Source: Desulfobulbaceae bacterium (lineage in GTDB: Bacteria > Desulfobacterota > Desulfobulbia > Desulfobulbales > SURF-16). From it: 13,250 bases of DNA. The translations under genes were made by a program, and so were the position numbers. Shown piece by piece: positions 5,989 to 12,965 of the stretch (position 1 is the stretch's first letter; each line of letters starts with the position of its first letter). The DNA lies in assembly GCA_021160685.1 (NCBI GenBank), contig JAGHCC010000462.1, forward strand, positions 1-13,250. The letters are read 5' to 3'. Below the pieces are notes generated by a model. The model saw only the letters and a program-made list of their open reading frames with translations, was not told the origin of the DNA and searched no databases.

Positions 5989-7767
5989 GTGAGTGGTAAA
6001 ATTATAAAAGATCTTCGAGCCTTTTTAGATATTCTAAAAAAAGAGGACGACCTGCTGGAAATCAAGGTCCCGGTTGACCCACACCTTGAAATTGCCGAGA
6101 TTCACCGGCGGGTCATCAGCCAATCCGGGCCGGCCCTGTTCTTCACCAACGTCAAAAACAGCCGTTTCCCGGTGGTGACCAACCTTTTCGGCACAGCAAA
6201 AAGGTTGGAGCTGGCCTTTGGCCGCAAACCGCAACAGTTTGTCAAGGACATGGTCAGAACGGCAGAGACCATCATGCCCCCGACCCTTGGCAAGATCTGG
6301 TCCCTGCGCGGTCTGGCAGGCCAGGCCTTTAAAGTCGGCACAAAAACTATTAAGAACGCGCCGATTCTCGAAGAATGCATGTCCCCGCCCCGTCTCACAG
6401 AACTGCCCATGCTCACCTCGTGGCACAGTGACGGCGGCGCCTTTGTCACCCTGCCCCTGGTCTACACCGAACATCCCGGAGGCCGGGGCCATAATCTCGG
6501 CATGTACCGCATCCAGCGCTATGATGACGCCACCACCGGCATTCATTGGCAAATTCACAAGGGAGGCGGCTATCATTATTATGAAGCGGAGAAACGGAAT
6601 GAAGCCCTACCCATGACCCTTTTCATCGGTGGGCCGCCGGCCCTGATGATGGCGGCCATCGCTCCCCTGCCCGAGAATCTGCCGGAACTTATGCTGGCCT
6701 CCCTGCTGCTGGGAGAAAAACTACAATTGGCGAAAGACCCGGCCGGAGGTCACCGGCTGGCCGCCTTTGCCGAATTCGCGGCCACTGGAAGCGTTCCGCC
6801 CCACGTGCGGCATCCGGAAGGACCATTCGGCGATCATTACGGCTACAATTCCCTGACCCATGATTATCCGGTCTTCCAGGTGGACCGGGTTTATCACCGT
6901 AAAGATGCCATTTACCCGGCCACCGTGGTTGGCCGTCCCAGGCAGGAGGATTATTTCATCGGCGATTTCCTCCAGGATCTGCTTTGCCCTCTTTTCCCGC
7001 TGGTAATGAGCGGAGTTCGGGAACTCAAAACCTTTGGCGAGGCTGGATTTCACTGTCTGGCCGCAGCCCGGATAGCGGATCGTTATCCCAGGGAGGCCTT
7101 TGCCTCGGGCCTGCGTATCCTGGGCGAAGGTCAGTTATCACTCACTAAATTCTTGATCCTCACTGACGGAGATATCAACCTCACCGACTTTGCCGAACTC
7201 TGGGTACACGTCCTGGAACGGGTGGACTGGGAAAAAGACCTGTTTATCTTTGCCAATGTTTCCCAGGATACCCTGGATTACACCGGCCCATCGGTGAACA
7301 ACGGTTCGAAGGCCCTGCTCATGGGACTGGGTAAGGATGTCAAAAACCCGTTGCCCAGATCTTTTCAGGGGACACTGCCGCAGGGTTGCGAAAATCCGGT
7401 CGTCTATCTGCCGGGGACCCTGGTCGTCCAGGGTTCATCCTATGAAAATGACAAAAAACTTCCCGAACGGCTGGCCGAGCATGCTGATCTGAGCGATTGG
7501 CCGGTGGTCTTGCTGGTTGACTCCACGGCCGAGGCAACGAGAAACATCCAGGAGTTTATCTGGACCTTTTTCACCCGTTTTGAACCGGCGGGCGACATTT
7601 ACACTTCCCACACCTCAGTGACCCGTTATCATGTGGGGCTGAAGCCGCCCATTGTCTTTGATTGCCGCATGAAACCCTGGTATCCCGAGGTACTGGAAGT
7701 GGATCCGGCCACGAAAAAACTGGTGGATTCCAAAATTCAAAAAATTCTGCCGGCCAAATTACGCTGA
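5989..7767 (+). CDS. ubiD: UbiD-family prenylated-FMN decarboxylase
   Basis: A 592-residue cytoplasmic decarboxylase of the UbiD family. These enzymes use prenylated FMN made by a UbiX partner to (de)carboxylate aromatic or unsaturated acids. Signature regions are NLGMYRIQRYD at 169-179 and GIHWQIHKGGGYHYY at 184-198, which line the cofactor/metal site, then EFAATG at 262-267 and HPEGPFGDHYGY at 275-286 with the conserved glutamates Glu262 and Glu277. The protein is longer than E. coli UbiD (about 500) and matches the roughly 600-residue type common in anaerobes, where a menaquinone (futalosine-route) role is usual. No ubiX or mqn gene is in the window, so the substrate is inferred. The start is GTG, supported by AAGGAG at 5974-5979 with 9-base spacing. 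Confidence 0.93.
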   Translation: MSGKIIKDLRAFLDILKKEDDLLEIKVPVDPHLEIAEIHRRVISQSGPALFFTNVKNSRFPVVTNLFGTAKRLELAFGRKPQQFVKDMVRTAETIMPPTLGKIWSLRGLAGQAFKVGTKTIKNAPILEECMSPPRLTELPMLTSWHSDGGAFVTLPLVYTEHPGGRGHNLGMYRIQRYDDATTGIHWQIHKGGGYHYYEAEKRNEALPMTLFIGGPPALMMAAIAPLPENLPELMLASLLLGEKLQLAKDPAGGHRLAAFAEFAATGSVPPHVRHPEGPFGDHYGYNSLTHDYPVFQVDRVYHRKDAIYPATVVGRPRQEDYFIGDFLQDLLCPLFPLVMSGVRELKTFGEAGFHCLAAARIADRYPREAFASGLRILGEGQLSLTKFLILTDGDINLTDFAELWVHVLERVDWEKDLFIFANVSQDTLDYTGPSVNNGSKALLMGLGKDVKNPLPRSFQGTLPQGCENPVVYLPGTLVVQGSSYENDKKLPERLAEHADLSDWPVVLLVDSTAEATRNIQEFIWTFFTRFEPAGDIYTSHTSVTRYHVGLKPPIVFDCRMKPWYPEVLEVDPATKKLVDSKIQKILPAKLR

Positions 7768-7834
7768 TGGCTGATAAAAAATGTCATTCTTTCGGATAAA
7801 ATCAACTGAAAAGTTAATCTCTTCTCTTTTTTAT

Positions 7835-7862
7835 TAAAGCTTGACCCAATCAGGACCGAGAA
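7835..7862 (+). promoter_or_regulatory. Candidate sigma-28 (FliA-type) promoter
   Basis: TAAAGCTT (7835-7842), 12 bases, then ACCGAGAA (7855-7862) resembles the flagellar sigma factor consensus TAAAGTTT-N11-GCCGATAA. It matches 7 of 8 bases in the upstream box and 6 of 8 in the downstream box. The spacer is one base longer than the consensus. It lies about 30 bases before the ATG at 7895. The overlapping sigma-70 alternative (TTGACC at 7841) has no good -10 at normal spacing. Tentative. Confidence 0.35.
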
Positions 7863-7894
7863 GTTAATTTATATAGAAAAAGATGAGGAGCCCC

Positions 7895-8326
7895 ATGAAG
7901 ATAAACGAAATTACCCCCCAGATTACAGGAAACGCCCCTGGAAAGACACAACAGACAGCGGAAACCAGCTTCAACAATCTGCTGAATGCCAAGCTGGGCG
8001 TTATCTCCGCAAGCAAAGCAAGTTCTCCCGTGTCCGCTGTATCATCGGCAGCCCCCACGGATTCTTCGCTTCGCCTTGAAAGCCTGACTGTGACGGAAAA
8101 TGCCATCAACACCCTGGATTGCTATGGCACGGCCTTAAAAAATCCCTCCCTGAGCACGGAAGACCTGCGTCCCTTTATTTCCGCCATGGAAGAGGAAACA
8201 TCTGCGATTCTGGCAATAAGAGAAAAAATATCCGGCGAAGATCCCCTTGCCGGCCTGCTGGACAGGGTCGCCACCGTCACCTATCTGGAAACAGCAAAAT
8301 ATCATCGCGGCGATTACAGTAATTGA
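7895..8326 (+). CDS. Unrecognised 143-residue protein, possibly motility-associated
   Basis: I do not recognise the family. From the ATG at 7895, which has GAGGAG at 7885-7890 (4-base gap), the product is 143 residues; an upstream ATG at 7883 would place the Shine-Dalgarno sequence inside the gene. Residues 1-60 are Ser/Ala/Thr-rich and probably disordered. Residues 60-143 look helical (LTVTENAINTLDCYG, LRPFISAMEEETSAILAIREK, LLDRVATVTYLETAKY). There is no signal peptide or membrane segment. A flexible N terminus followed by a helical C-terminal part, together with a sigma-28-like promoter, loosely recalls small flagellar accessory or export proteins. That is inference only. It appears to be a single-gene unit, and no terminator is seen downstream. 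Confidence 0.7.
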   Translation: MKINEITPQITGNAPGKTQQTAETSFNNLLNAKLGVISASKASSPVSAVSSAAPTDSSLRLESLTVTENAINTLDCYGTALKNPSLSTEDLRPFISAMEEETSAILAIREKISGEDPLAGLLDRVATVTYLETAKYHRGDYSN

Positions 8327-8414
8327 GACTCAGGATGGTTTTACGATAATTGCTGGTAACAAGAGCTACCTGACTACTCAGGCTTCTCCTAAGCCGCCGT
8401 TGGTGGAATTTAAA

Positions 8415-8474
8415 AATTACGAATTACGGTGTTTTCTCATCAGATAACTTCCTTAAAATTCCTCATTCGTAATT
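8415..8474. repeat. Inverted repeat AATTACGAAT / ATTCGTAATT
   Basis: A perfect 10-bp inverted pair (8415-8424 and 8465-8474) separated by 40 bases, set in a spacer with several further variants of the same theme (AATTACGG, AATTCC, AAATTCGAAATT). No gene lies between. This low-complexity AATT/TTCG pattern looks like a decayed dispersed repeat. A weak transcript-ending role for the gene at 7895 cannot be excluded, but there is no T-run. Confidence 0.4.
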
Positions 8475-8585
8475 CCAAATTCGAAATTGACCCGTTTCCA
8501 GTCTTGCTCAACAAAGAGATGTGCTTCCGCTACTTAATTTACGTAAAAACTTAAATGTTTCGCATTTAGGGTCTAAACCCGGTTC

Positions 8586-9296
8586 ATGAAAGAAAGGCTT
8601 CAAAAAATTCTCGCCAGGGCTGGCGTCTGCTCCCGCCGCAAAGCCGAAGAGCACATCAAGAAAGGCCGGGTTGCTATTGACGGACGCATCGTCACCGAAA
8701 TGGGCCTGAAAATTGACCCTGACCACCATCTCATCGAATTTAACTCCAAGCCCGTTTCTTCCCCGGAAGAAAAGATTTACATTCTTCTCAACAAGCCCTC
8801 AGGCTATGTCACCACCCTGAACGACCCCCAGGGCAGACCGATTGTCACCTCGCTCCTGAAAAAAATATCCAGCCGGGTTTTTCCGGTAGGCCGGCTTGAT
8901 CTGGACACAGAAGGCGCCTTAATCATGACAAACGACGGCGAGCTGGCCCAGCGCATTCTCCATCCCAGTTTTGAGATCAACAAGACCTATGTAGCCAAGG
9001 TTGCCGGTCGGCCGAATCAAATGAAGTTACAACAACTTACAAGAGGAATTGAGCTGGAGGGAAGAAAAACATCACCGGCCCGACTCAAAATTCTTAATAC
9101 CGAAGCCAGTACCTCTACCATTGAAATAACGATACATGAAGGCAGAAAACGCCAGGTGCGAAAAATGTTTGCCGCTATTGGCCACCGGGTGCTGGAGCTG
9201 AAACGCATTGCGTACGGGGGGCTGAAACTGGGCTCCCTGCCAAAGGGCAAATATCGCTTCCTCAGCAAAAAAGATCTGAAAAAAATTTTTTCTTAA
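8586..9296 (+). CDS. rluB: RluB/RsuA-family rRNA pseudouridine synthase
   Basis: A 236-residue enzyme that isomerises a specific uridine in rRNA to pseudouridine; the RluB type modifies the peptidyl-transferase region of 23S rRNA. An S4 RNA-binding domain occupies about 1-60 (RLQKILARAGVCSRRKAEE), followed by the catalytic domain. Motif II, VGRLDLDTEGALIMTNDG (101-118), carries the catalytic Asp105, and HEGRKRQVRKM at 184-194 is the family C-terminal motif. The length suits RluB without the long C-terminal tail of E. coli; RluE/RsuA specificity cannot be excluded. The start fits the canonical family N terminus, but no Shine-Dalgarno sequence is evident. The scpA/scpB genes that often accompany rluB are absent here. 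Confidence 0.92.
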   Translation: MKERLQKILARAGVCSRRKAEEHIKKGRVAIDGRIVTEMGLKIDPDHHLIEFNSKPVSSPEEKIYILLNKPSGYVTTLNDPQGRPIVTSLLKKISSRVFPVGRLDLDTEGALIMTNDGELAQRILHPSFEINKTYVAKVAGRPNQMKLQQLTRGIELEGRKTSPARLKILNTEASTSTIEITIHEGRKRQVRKMFAAIGHRVLELKRIAYGGLKLGSLPKGKYRFLSKKDLKKIFS

Positions 9297-9307
9297 TAAA
9301 AATTCTC

Positions 9308-9335
9308 TTTACATTCCAAGACTTAGTATTATATG
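9308..9335 (+). promoter_or_regulatory. Candidate sigma-70 promoter for the HU/IHF gene
   Basis: TTTACA (9308-9313) and TATATG (9330-9335) are separated by 16 bases, giving 5 of 6 and 4 of 6 consensus matches. An A7T6 tract just upstream (9279-9291, the end of rluB) could bend DNA and aid the promoter. The resulting leader would be about 160 bases and AT-rich, with no structure I recognise. Weak evidence, based on hexamer match and position. Confidence 0.33.
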
Positions 9336-9499
9336 ATGTTTTGAATAAGTCACCTGATGCGGTTTGAACTATTACTCAATGGCTTATATATTTCTACGTT
9401 TAATGGAATTTTTTAATCCCGTAGACAGCAAACAGAGAAAGGCTTAACGGAATTTCATATTTTTGATTTTTTTAAAGCCGGCAATTTGGAGAGAATAAA

Positions 9500-9775
9500 A
9501 TGAACAAATCGGGCTTGATCGAGATGATTTCCCGGGAAACGAAGCTGCCTCTGCGGGAAGCAAGCGCGGTCACTAACACGATCCTGGACTTAATGATTGA
9601 CACTCTGGCAAAAGGCGACAGTATTGAACTGCGTGGTTTTGGCAGCTTTATTGTCAAGGAGTATAAATCCTATCAGGGCAGAAATCCCAAAACCGGCCAG
9701 AAAATCGAAGTCCCTCCCAAAAAACTGCCTTTTTTCAAAGTCGGCAAGGAATTGAAGGAACGGGTTAATTCATGA
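9500..9775 (+). CDS. HU/IHF-family DNA-binding protein
   Basis: A 91-residue nucleoid-associated protein of the HU/IHF superfamily that bends DNA as a dimer. The N-terminal helical dimerisation region (about 1-40) is followed by the beta-arm with GFGSF at 46-50 and the minor-groove motif RNPKTGQKIEVP at 61-72; the intercalating proline is Pro63. Full family length. The C-terminal PPKKLPFFKVGKELKERVN is typical of IHF-beta-like proteins of this lineage, but HU and IHF subtypes cannot be separated safely by eye. GGAGAG at 9488-9493 with 6-base spacing supports the start. It is transcribed alone and converges with rimO. Confidence 0.94.
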   Translation: MNKSGLIEMISRETKLPLREASAVTNTILDLMIDTLAKGDSIELRGFGSFIVKEYKSYQGRNPKTGQKIEVPPKKLPFFKVGKELKERVNS

Positions 9776-9807
9776 TCAGGGGAGCTTTTCTCTTTCACCC
9801 CTGACCA
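9773..9807. terminator. Hairpin between the convergent HU/IHF and rimO genes
   Basis: TGATCAGGGG (9773-9782) pairs with CCCCTGACCA (9798-9807) around a 15-base loop. One position is A opposite C; the other nine pair. The stem begins on the stop codon of the HU/IHF gene. There is no T-run in either direction, so it may work as a factor-dependent or transcript-stabilising 3' hairpin shared by the two convergent genes. Confidence 0.45.
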
Positions 9808-9813
9808 CCACCA

Positions 9814-11148
9814 TCAAACAATTCTGCCGGCCAGATCATAAGTGTAAGCCTCGGTTATCTCGACGTTGACCAAATCACCACCATTGCAATGACCGTCAGT
9901 GATGTAGATACGCCCGTCAATCTCGGGGGCCTGAAAACGAGCACGCCCCTCAAGCAGCAAATCCGTTTCAGGACTCACTCCCTCAACAAGAACCTCTACT
10001 GTCGACCCCACCCTTTTCTGATTTTTTTCAAGTGAAATTGCCACCTGGATTTCCATCAGCCGATCCCGTCTTTCCTCTTTTTCTTCTTCCGAGCATTGAT
10101 TTGGCAATCTTTCAGCAGCGCAGCCTTCTTCATTACTGTAGGTGAAAATGCCGACATGATCCAGCCGGCAGGCTGTCATAAAATTCTCCAGGCAACGCAC
10201 ATCCTTTTCCGTTTCACCGGGAAAACCCACCATAAAAGTCGTGCGAATCGCCGCCTGGGGAACGATTTGACGTATCTTTTCGACCACGTCAAAAACATGA
10301 GACCGGCCAAAGGGGCGATTCATCCGTTTTAAAACCGAATCACTGACATGCTGGAGCGGGAGATCAAGATAGGAAAGCAACCTCGGCTCTGCAGCCATAA
10401 GGCGGAGCAAATCCTCGCCAAGCCGGCCGGGATAGAGATAGAGCAGCCTGATCCAGGGAATGTTGCAGGCTGCAAGAAGATGTTCGATCAAATCAGTCAG
10501 GACCGGATGATTCCGGCCCAGATCAAGACCGTAAGCCGTCAGATCCTGGCCAACCAGGGTCATTTCTTTCACCCCCTGCTCTTCAAGATGTTTTGCCTCT
10601 ACAATAAGGTCCGTAATCGGACGGCTCCTGAGCCCTCCTCGCAAAGACGGAATCAGACAAAACGCACAACGGTTCAAACAGCCCTCACTGATTTTGAGAT
10701 AAGCCCGGTGCCTGGGTGTCGAAATTTGTCGTGGCACGGAACTGTCCATGATATAAAGAGGCTTCAGGGGCATAGAAGGCGGCTTGCGACCCTGCTCCGA
10801 TCTTTTTATGGCGGCGGCTATATCCTGAAAACCGTCGGTGCCGATAAACAAATCGACTTCGGACAGCTGTTCTTTCAATTGTTCGCCGTAGCGCTGAACT
10901 AGACAGCCCGTAACAACCAGCTTGACAGCAGGATGACGCACCTTCACCTGCCCCAGGCTGAGAATTTCGTCAATGGACTCCTCAACCGCAGGCTGGATAA
11001 ATCCACAGGTGTTGACCAGGAGAAGATCCGCCTCTTCCGGAGACGAACAGACCCTGTATCCATCCTCCGCCAACAACCCCAGCATCACTTCGGAATCAAC
11101 CAAATTTTTCGGACATCCAAGACTGATAAGATACAATTTTTTTTCCAT
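9814..11148 (-). CDS. rimO: Ribosomal protein S12 methylthiotransferase RimO
   Basis: A 444-residue radical-SAM methylthiotransferase that adds a methylthio group to the conserved aspartate of ribosomal protein uS12. The N-terminal UPF0004 domain carries three cluster cysteines: Cys12 (GCPKNLVDSE, the RimO-type signature), Cys48 (NTCGF) and Cys82 (GCLVQRY). The radical-SAM CxxxCxxC is CLNRCAFC at 157-164 (Cys157, 161, 164). The C terminus (about 375-444) is a TRAM domain. The length and the CPKNLVDSEVMLG start separate it from MiaB. The ATG is at the normal family position, but no good Shine-Dalgarno sequence is seen. It stands alone, convergent with the HU/IHF gene and divergent from the MBL gene at 11369. 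Confidence 0.96.
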   Translation of the reverse strand: MEKKLYLISLGCPKNLVDSEVMLGLLAEDGYRVCSSPEEADLLLVNTCGFIQPAVEESIDEILSLGQVKVRHPAVKLVVTGCLVQRYGEQLKEQLSEVDLFIGTDGFQDIAAAIKRSEQGRKPPSMPLKPLYIMDSSVPRQISTPRHRAYLKISEGCLNRCAFCLIPSLRGGLRSRPITDLIVEAKHLEEQGVKEMTLVGQDLTAYGLDLGRNHPVLTDLIEHLLAACNIPWIRLLYLYPGRLGEDLLRLMAAEPRLLSYLDLPLQHVSDSVLKRMNRPFGRSHVFDVVEKIRQIVPQAAIRTTFMVGFPGETEKDVRCLENFMTACRLDHVGIFTYSNEEGCAAERLPNQCSEEEKEERRDRLMEIQVAISLEKNQKRVGSTVEVLVEGVSPETDLLLEGRARFQAPEIDGRIYITDGHCNGGDLVNVEITEAYTYDLAGRIV

Positions 11149-11271
11149 AGCTGAAGTAAATGCTGTTTCGTCGACTTTTGCAATATTTTTTACGAAATGG
11201 TAAGGATCGAGATATGATCAATCATTTTGAATTTTGGATTTCGGATGCACCGAACCATAAAGATTTATCTC

Positions 11272-11327
11272 TCACAGAGGCACAGAGTTTTCTTTTTTCT
11301 GTATTTCTAAAAACTCTGTGTCTGTGA
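11272..11327. repeat. Palindromic (REP-like) hairpin upstream of the MBL gene
   Basis: TCACAGAGGCACAGAGTTTT (11272-11291) and AAAACTCTGTGTCTGTGA (11310-11327) form an inverted repeat of 18 pairs with only a two-base GG bulge and an 18-base T-rich loop. It lies in the divergent rimO/MBL spacer, about 40 bases before the MBL start. The CACAGAGRCACAGAG composition resembles the widespread CAGAGGC-type intergenic palindromes, which occur dispersed in many genomes. It could also influence the MBL leader mRNA. Confidence 0.6.
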
Positions 11328-11368
11328 AAGACTTTTAGCAGATTATATTTCACGAACAGGAAAAAAAG

Positions 11369-12205
11369 ATGGCACATCTTAAAATAGGCGATATTGAAAT
11401 TCACTGGTTAAACGGCGGCGAGTTTGAACTGGACGGAGGAGCCATGTTCGGCGCGGTTCCCAAGGTGCTCTGGTCCCGGAAATTTCCGGCCGACAACGAG
11501 AACTACATCAAAATGCTTAACGCGGTCCTGCTGATCAAAACGCCGGACACCCTGGCTCTGGTGGATACGGGGCTTGGCAACAAATTAACCGCGAAGCAGA
11601 ACGAAATTTTCCGGGTGACTAAGCCCTGGAGAGTGATTGACGACCTTGCCGCTCTGGGAATCACCAGGGAAGAAATAGACTATGTCATCCTCACCCATTG
11701 CGATTTTGACCATGCCGGCGGAATCAATATGTATGACGGGAAAGGACAAACACAATTAACCTTTCCCCGGGCAAAACACCTGCTCCAGGAAAAAGAATGG
11801 CACGATGTTCTCCATCCCTGCAGAAGATCGGCGGAAACTTACTGGCCCGTGAACTTCAACGAACTGAAGGAGAGTGAAAACCTGCTATTGACCGATGGAG
11901 ACCAGGATGTTTGCGAGGGAATCCGCCTAATTTTTACCGGCGGCCACACCCGCGGCCATCAAATTGTCGAAATCAGCTCCCAGGGAGAAACCGCTGTTCA
12001 CATGGCCGATCTGCTGCCCACCCATATCCATTCCCATCCCCTGTGGATCATGGCCTATGACAATTTCCCTCTGGAGGTTATTGATCTCAAGGAAAAACTC
12101 ATGCCAGGCTATATTAAAAAAGGGGCATGGTTTACCTTTTATCATGATATTTTCATGAAGGCGTGCCGCTTTGACGAACAGGGGAAGGTGGTGGAAAGCT
12201 GCTGA
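11369..12205 (+). CDS. MBL-fold hydrolase, YtnP/quorum-quenching-lactonase-like, with altered metal motif
   Basis: A 278-residue cytoplasmic metallo-beta-lactamase-fold protein. It resembles the YtnP-like branch that includes acyl-homoserine-lactone lactonases and related esterases: VDTGLGNK at 65-72, GGHTRGHQIVEI at 191-202 (His193), HMADLLPTHIH at 211-221 (Asp214), WIMAYDNFPLE at 226-236 and FYHD with His259 near the end. The core motif reads THCDFDHAGG at 109-118, so the usual HxHxDH is HxDxDH: Asp112 replaces the second histidine. Asp can bind metal, so the enzyme may be active with changed preference, or it may be impaired. AGGA at 11358-11361 with 7-base spacing supports the start. The true substrate is unknown. 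Confidence 0.87.
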   Translation: MAHLKIGDIEIHWLNGGEFELDGGAMFGAVPKVLWSRKFPADNENYIKMLNAVLLIKTPDTLALVDTGLGNKLTAKQNEIFRVTKPWRVIDDLAALGITREEIDYVILTHCDFDHAGGINMYDGKGQTQLTFPRAKHLLQEKEWHDVLHPCRRSAETYWPVNFNELKESENLLLTDGDQDVCEGIRLIFTGGHTRGHQIVEISSQGETAVHMADLLPTHIHSHPLWIMAYDNFPLEVIDLKEKLMPGYIKKGAWFTFYHDIFMKACRFDEQGKVVESC

Positions 12206-12209
12206 ATAG

Positions 12210-12923
12210 TTAGAAAAAATTATCAACAAGGAGCTGGAAAAATTTTCGGGATTGTTTCCTGAACGATTTTGACAGAAAACCCGGCTGCCATTCCGGTTGG
12301 TAAAGCTCATCCGAGACCAGCATGGCACCGGCCACTTCAACCCCCCTGAAGGCGGCAACCGTATTGAGTGCGGCAAACTCCATGTCCACGCCCAGGATTC
12401 CCCTGTCGCCATACTCCGTCACCTTGGCACGGGTCTCACGAAAGGGGGCATCGGTTGTCCAGATCGGTCCCTCCTGAACACGGAACTCCGGTCGAAGAAT
12501 ATTCTTCAACTGGGTGCACAGATATTCCGAAGAATGTGGCTCATCCTGAAGCGGATAATGGTTTGAAGTGCCTTCTTCACTTACAGCCCATGTTGGCAAC
12601 AGGATGTCGCCAACATGAAGTGATTGACTCAATGACCCGCACCAACCCAAAACAACAACTTTTGCAGCGCCCATGGCAATGAGTTTTTCCAGTGTCATGA
12701 CGGCCATGGGCGCGCCCACGGCCGGTCCGGCCAGAAAAAAAGAAGATTCCGGTTGATTTATGACAAAAAGACTGCTGTGATACAGAAAAAATCTCTGCCC
12801 TTCTTGGGCCTTGGCGAATTGTGCCGCAGTATGGGCCTCGGCTGGGTTGATCAGCAAAAATCCGCCAACGGGAAGTTGCGGATCATTTTTTCCGCGCTCT
12901 GGATTAATGACACATTCTTTCAT
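12210..12923 (-). CDS. Nucleoside phosphorylase (PNP/UDP family)
   Basis: About 237 residues from the ATG at 12923. The PNP/UDP phosphorylase fold is recognisable from GPAVGAPMAVMTLEKLIAMGAAKVVVLGWCGSL (phosphate and base region), the VDMEFAAL segment, whose Met-Glu contacts the ribose in this family, and VSDE near the C terminus with the catalytic-type Asp. These enzymes split purine nucleosides or uridine with phosphate for salvage; which nucleoside is used cannot be read by eye. The frame continues upstream to a TTG at 12944 (7 more codons) that falls inside a heptad repeat, so I prefer the ATG. Neither has a good Shine-Dalgarno sequence. It converges with the MBL gene, leaving only 4 bases between stops. 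Confidence 0.87.
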   Translation of the reverse strand: MKECVINPERGKNDPQLPVGGFLLINPAEAHTAAQFAKAQEGQRFFLYHSSLFVINQPESSFFLAGPAVGAPMAVMTLEKLIAMGAAKVVVLGWCGSLSQSLHVGDILLPTWAVSEEGTSNHYPLQDEPHSSEYLCTQLKNILRPEFRVQEGPIWTTDAPFRETRAKVTEYGDRGILGVDMEFAALNTVAAFRGVEVAGAMLVSDELYQPEWQPGFLSKSFRKQSRKFFQLLVDNFF

Positions 12924-12936
12924 ACAAAAAGTTTTC

Positions 12937-12965
12937 AGGTTCAAGGTTCAAGGTTCAGGGGTTCA
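12937..12965. repeat. Heptad tandem repeat (AGGTTCA)
   Basis: Three exact AGGTTCA units (12937-12957) are followed by an extra G and a variant GGGTTCA (12959-12965). The array lies just upstream of the phosphorylase ATG, in its presumed 5' leader, and covers the alternative TTG start. Seven-base units are prone to slippage and could change promoter or leader spacing. Confidence 0.75.

Noticed and set aside
6034..6576. 180-codon minus-strand open frame
   Set aside because: Antisense shadow of the UbiD-family gene.
10348..10902. 184-codon plus-strand open frame
   Set aside because: Antisense to rimO, including its radical-SAM motif. No independent support.
11927..12412. 161-codon minus-strand open frame
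   Set aside because: Overlaps the MBL gene antisense and the phosphorylase out of frame, and both of those carry clear family motifs.
12937..12965. CRISPR-like tandem array
   Set aside because: Contiguous 7-bp units with no spacers; a simple microsatellite.
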